DNA of 13,444 bases from CAYJWS01 sp964373925. GTDB taxonomy: Bacteria > Patescibacteriota > Patescibacteriia > Buchananbacterales > GWA2-38-13. Numbering within the stretch: position 1 is the stretch's first letter; each line of letters starts with the position of its first letter. The notes under the pieces were generated by a model that saw only the letters and a list, made by a program, of their open reading frames with translations, made no database searches and was not told where the DNA came from. Made by a program: the position numbers and the translations under genes. The stretch is from NCBI GenBank assembly GCA_964373925.1, contig CAYJWS010000032.1, positions 1 to 13,444 on the forward strand, read 5' to 3'. Positions 13,376 through 13,444 of this stretch are shown here, one piece after another.

Positions 13376-13444
13376 GAATAGTAAAAGGGGAACCCTGAGC
13401 GATCCGCCCTGGGAGGAGAGCCGATGGCAAGATTTATGTGAATG
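13376..13444. other. GC-rich unassigned segment at the window end
   Basis: After the terminator the sequence turns purine- and GC-rich, unlike the AT-rich intergenic DNA elsewhere. A Shine-Dalgarno-like GGAGGAGAG (13411-13419) precedes ATG 13424, but that frame stops after five codons (MARFM, TGA at 13439-13441). An ATG follows directly at 13442. It could be the leader of a gene beyond the window or part of a structured RNA. Confidence 0.3.

Noticed and set aside
13376..13444. ZTP (pfl) riboswitch, because of CCGCCCTGGG near 13401-13410
   Set aside because: The conserved 3' element is imperfect (extra C, no GCA ending) and the required 5' half is absent; a terminator occupies that space.

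Overview
The window looks like a chromosomal contig segment from a small-genome, AT-leaning bacterium, most likely a Patescibacteria/CPR member (Parcubacteria-like). This is inferred from the gene mix: a short nucleoside-deoxyribosyltransferase-like protein, a SIMPL protein, a small DUF378 protein, FN3/LamG surface proteins and many unrecognised short genes, all in a compact layout. TAA and TGA are both used as stops, so nothing suggests UGA recoding. There is no rRNA, tRNA, CRISPR or phage gene. A run of ten Ns at 4197-4206 marks a scaffold gap inside a gene.

Layout. 16-57: a short dispersed repeat. 108-1409 (-): a RhlE-type DEAD-box RNA helicase, divergent from 1588-2163 (+), a seven-helix PQ-loop/SWEET-like membrane protein. 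2278-2520: a glutaredoxin-like protein. 2531-2615: a decayed MITE-like element. 2631-3746: a Glu/Leu/Phe/Val dehydrogenase. 3846-4599: a membrane-anchored SIMPL protein broken by the gap. 4721-4984: a DUF378 protein. 5161-5766 and 5861-6190: two unknown genes, the second with two membrane segments. 6347-8725: a large exported surface protein (three FN3 domains, a LamG-like domain, three C-terminal repeats), followed by a 46-bp perfect palindrome. 8977-10371: a metallo-beta-lactamase/beta-CASP nuclease. 10452-10901: an unknown helical protein. 10944-11073: a MITE-like element with perfect 16-bp terminal inverted repeats. 11092-12024 (-): thioredoxin reductase, divergent from 12155-12604, a deoxyribosyltransferase-like protein. 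12667-13308: an exported unknown protein and its terminator. The last ~80 bases are GC-rich and unassigned. No gene-free stretch exceeds 300 bases; the longest (8726-8976) holds the palindrome and a promoter.

Expression. Most genes have their own promoter, usually TTGAC(A/T)-N17-TATAAT-like with a TGN extended -10, and many end in clear intrinsic terminators. Genes with predicted leaders over about 30 nt tend to have a good Shine-Dalgarno. Conserved genes (helicase, TrxB, nuclease, SIMPL) tend to have very short leaders without one.

How the genes relate. The window is a mosaic of mostly single-gene units rather than one pathway. Loose themes are RNA turnover (helicase, beta-CASP nuclease), thiol redox (glutaredoxin-like protein, TrxB) and the cell envelope (surface protein, SIMPL, DUF378, PQ-loop-like and exported unknown proteins). 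I see no convincing multi-gene novel system. The most unusual items are the MITE-like element with its relic, the perfect palindrome, and the triplicated C-terminal module of the surface protein.
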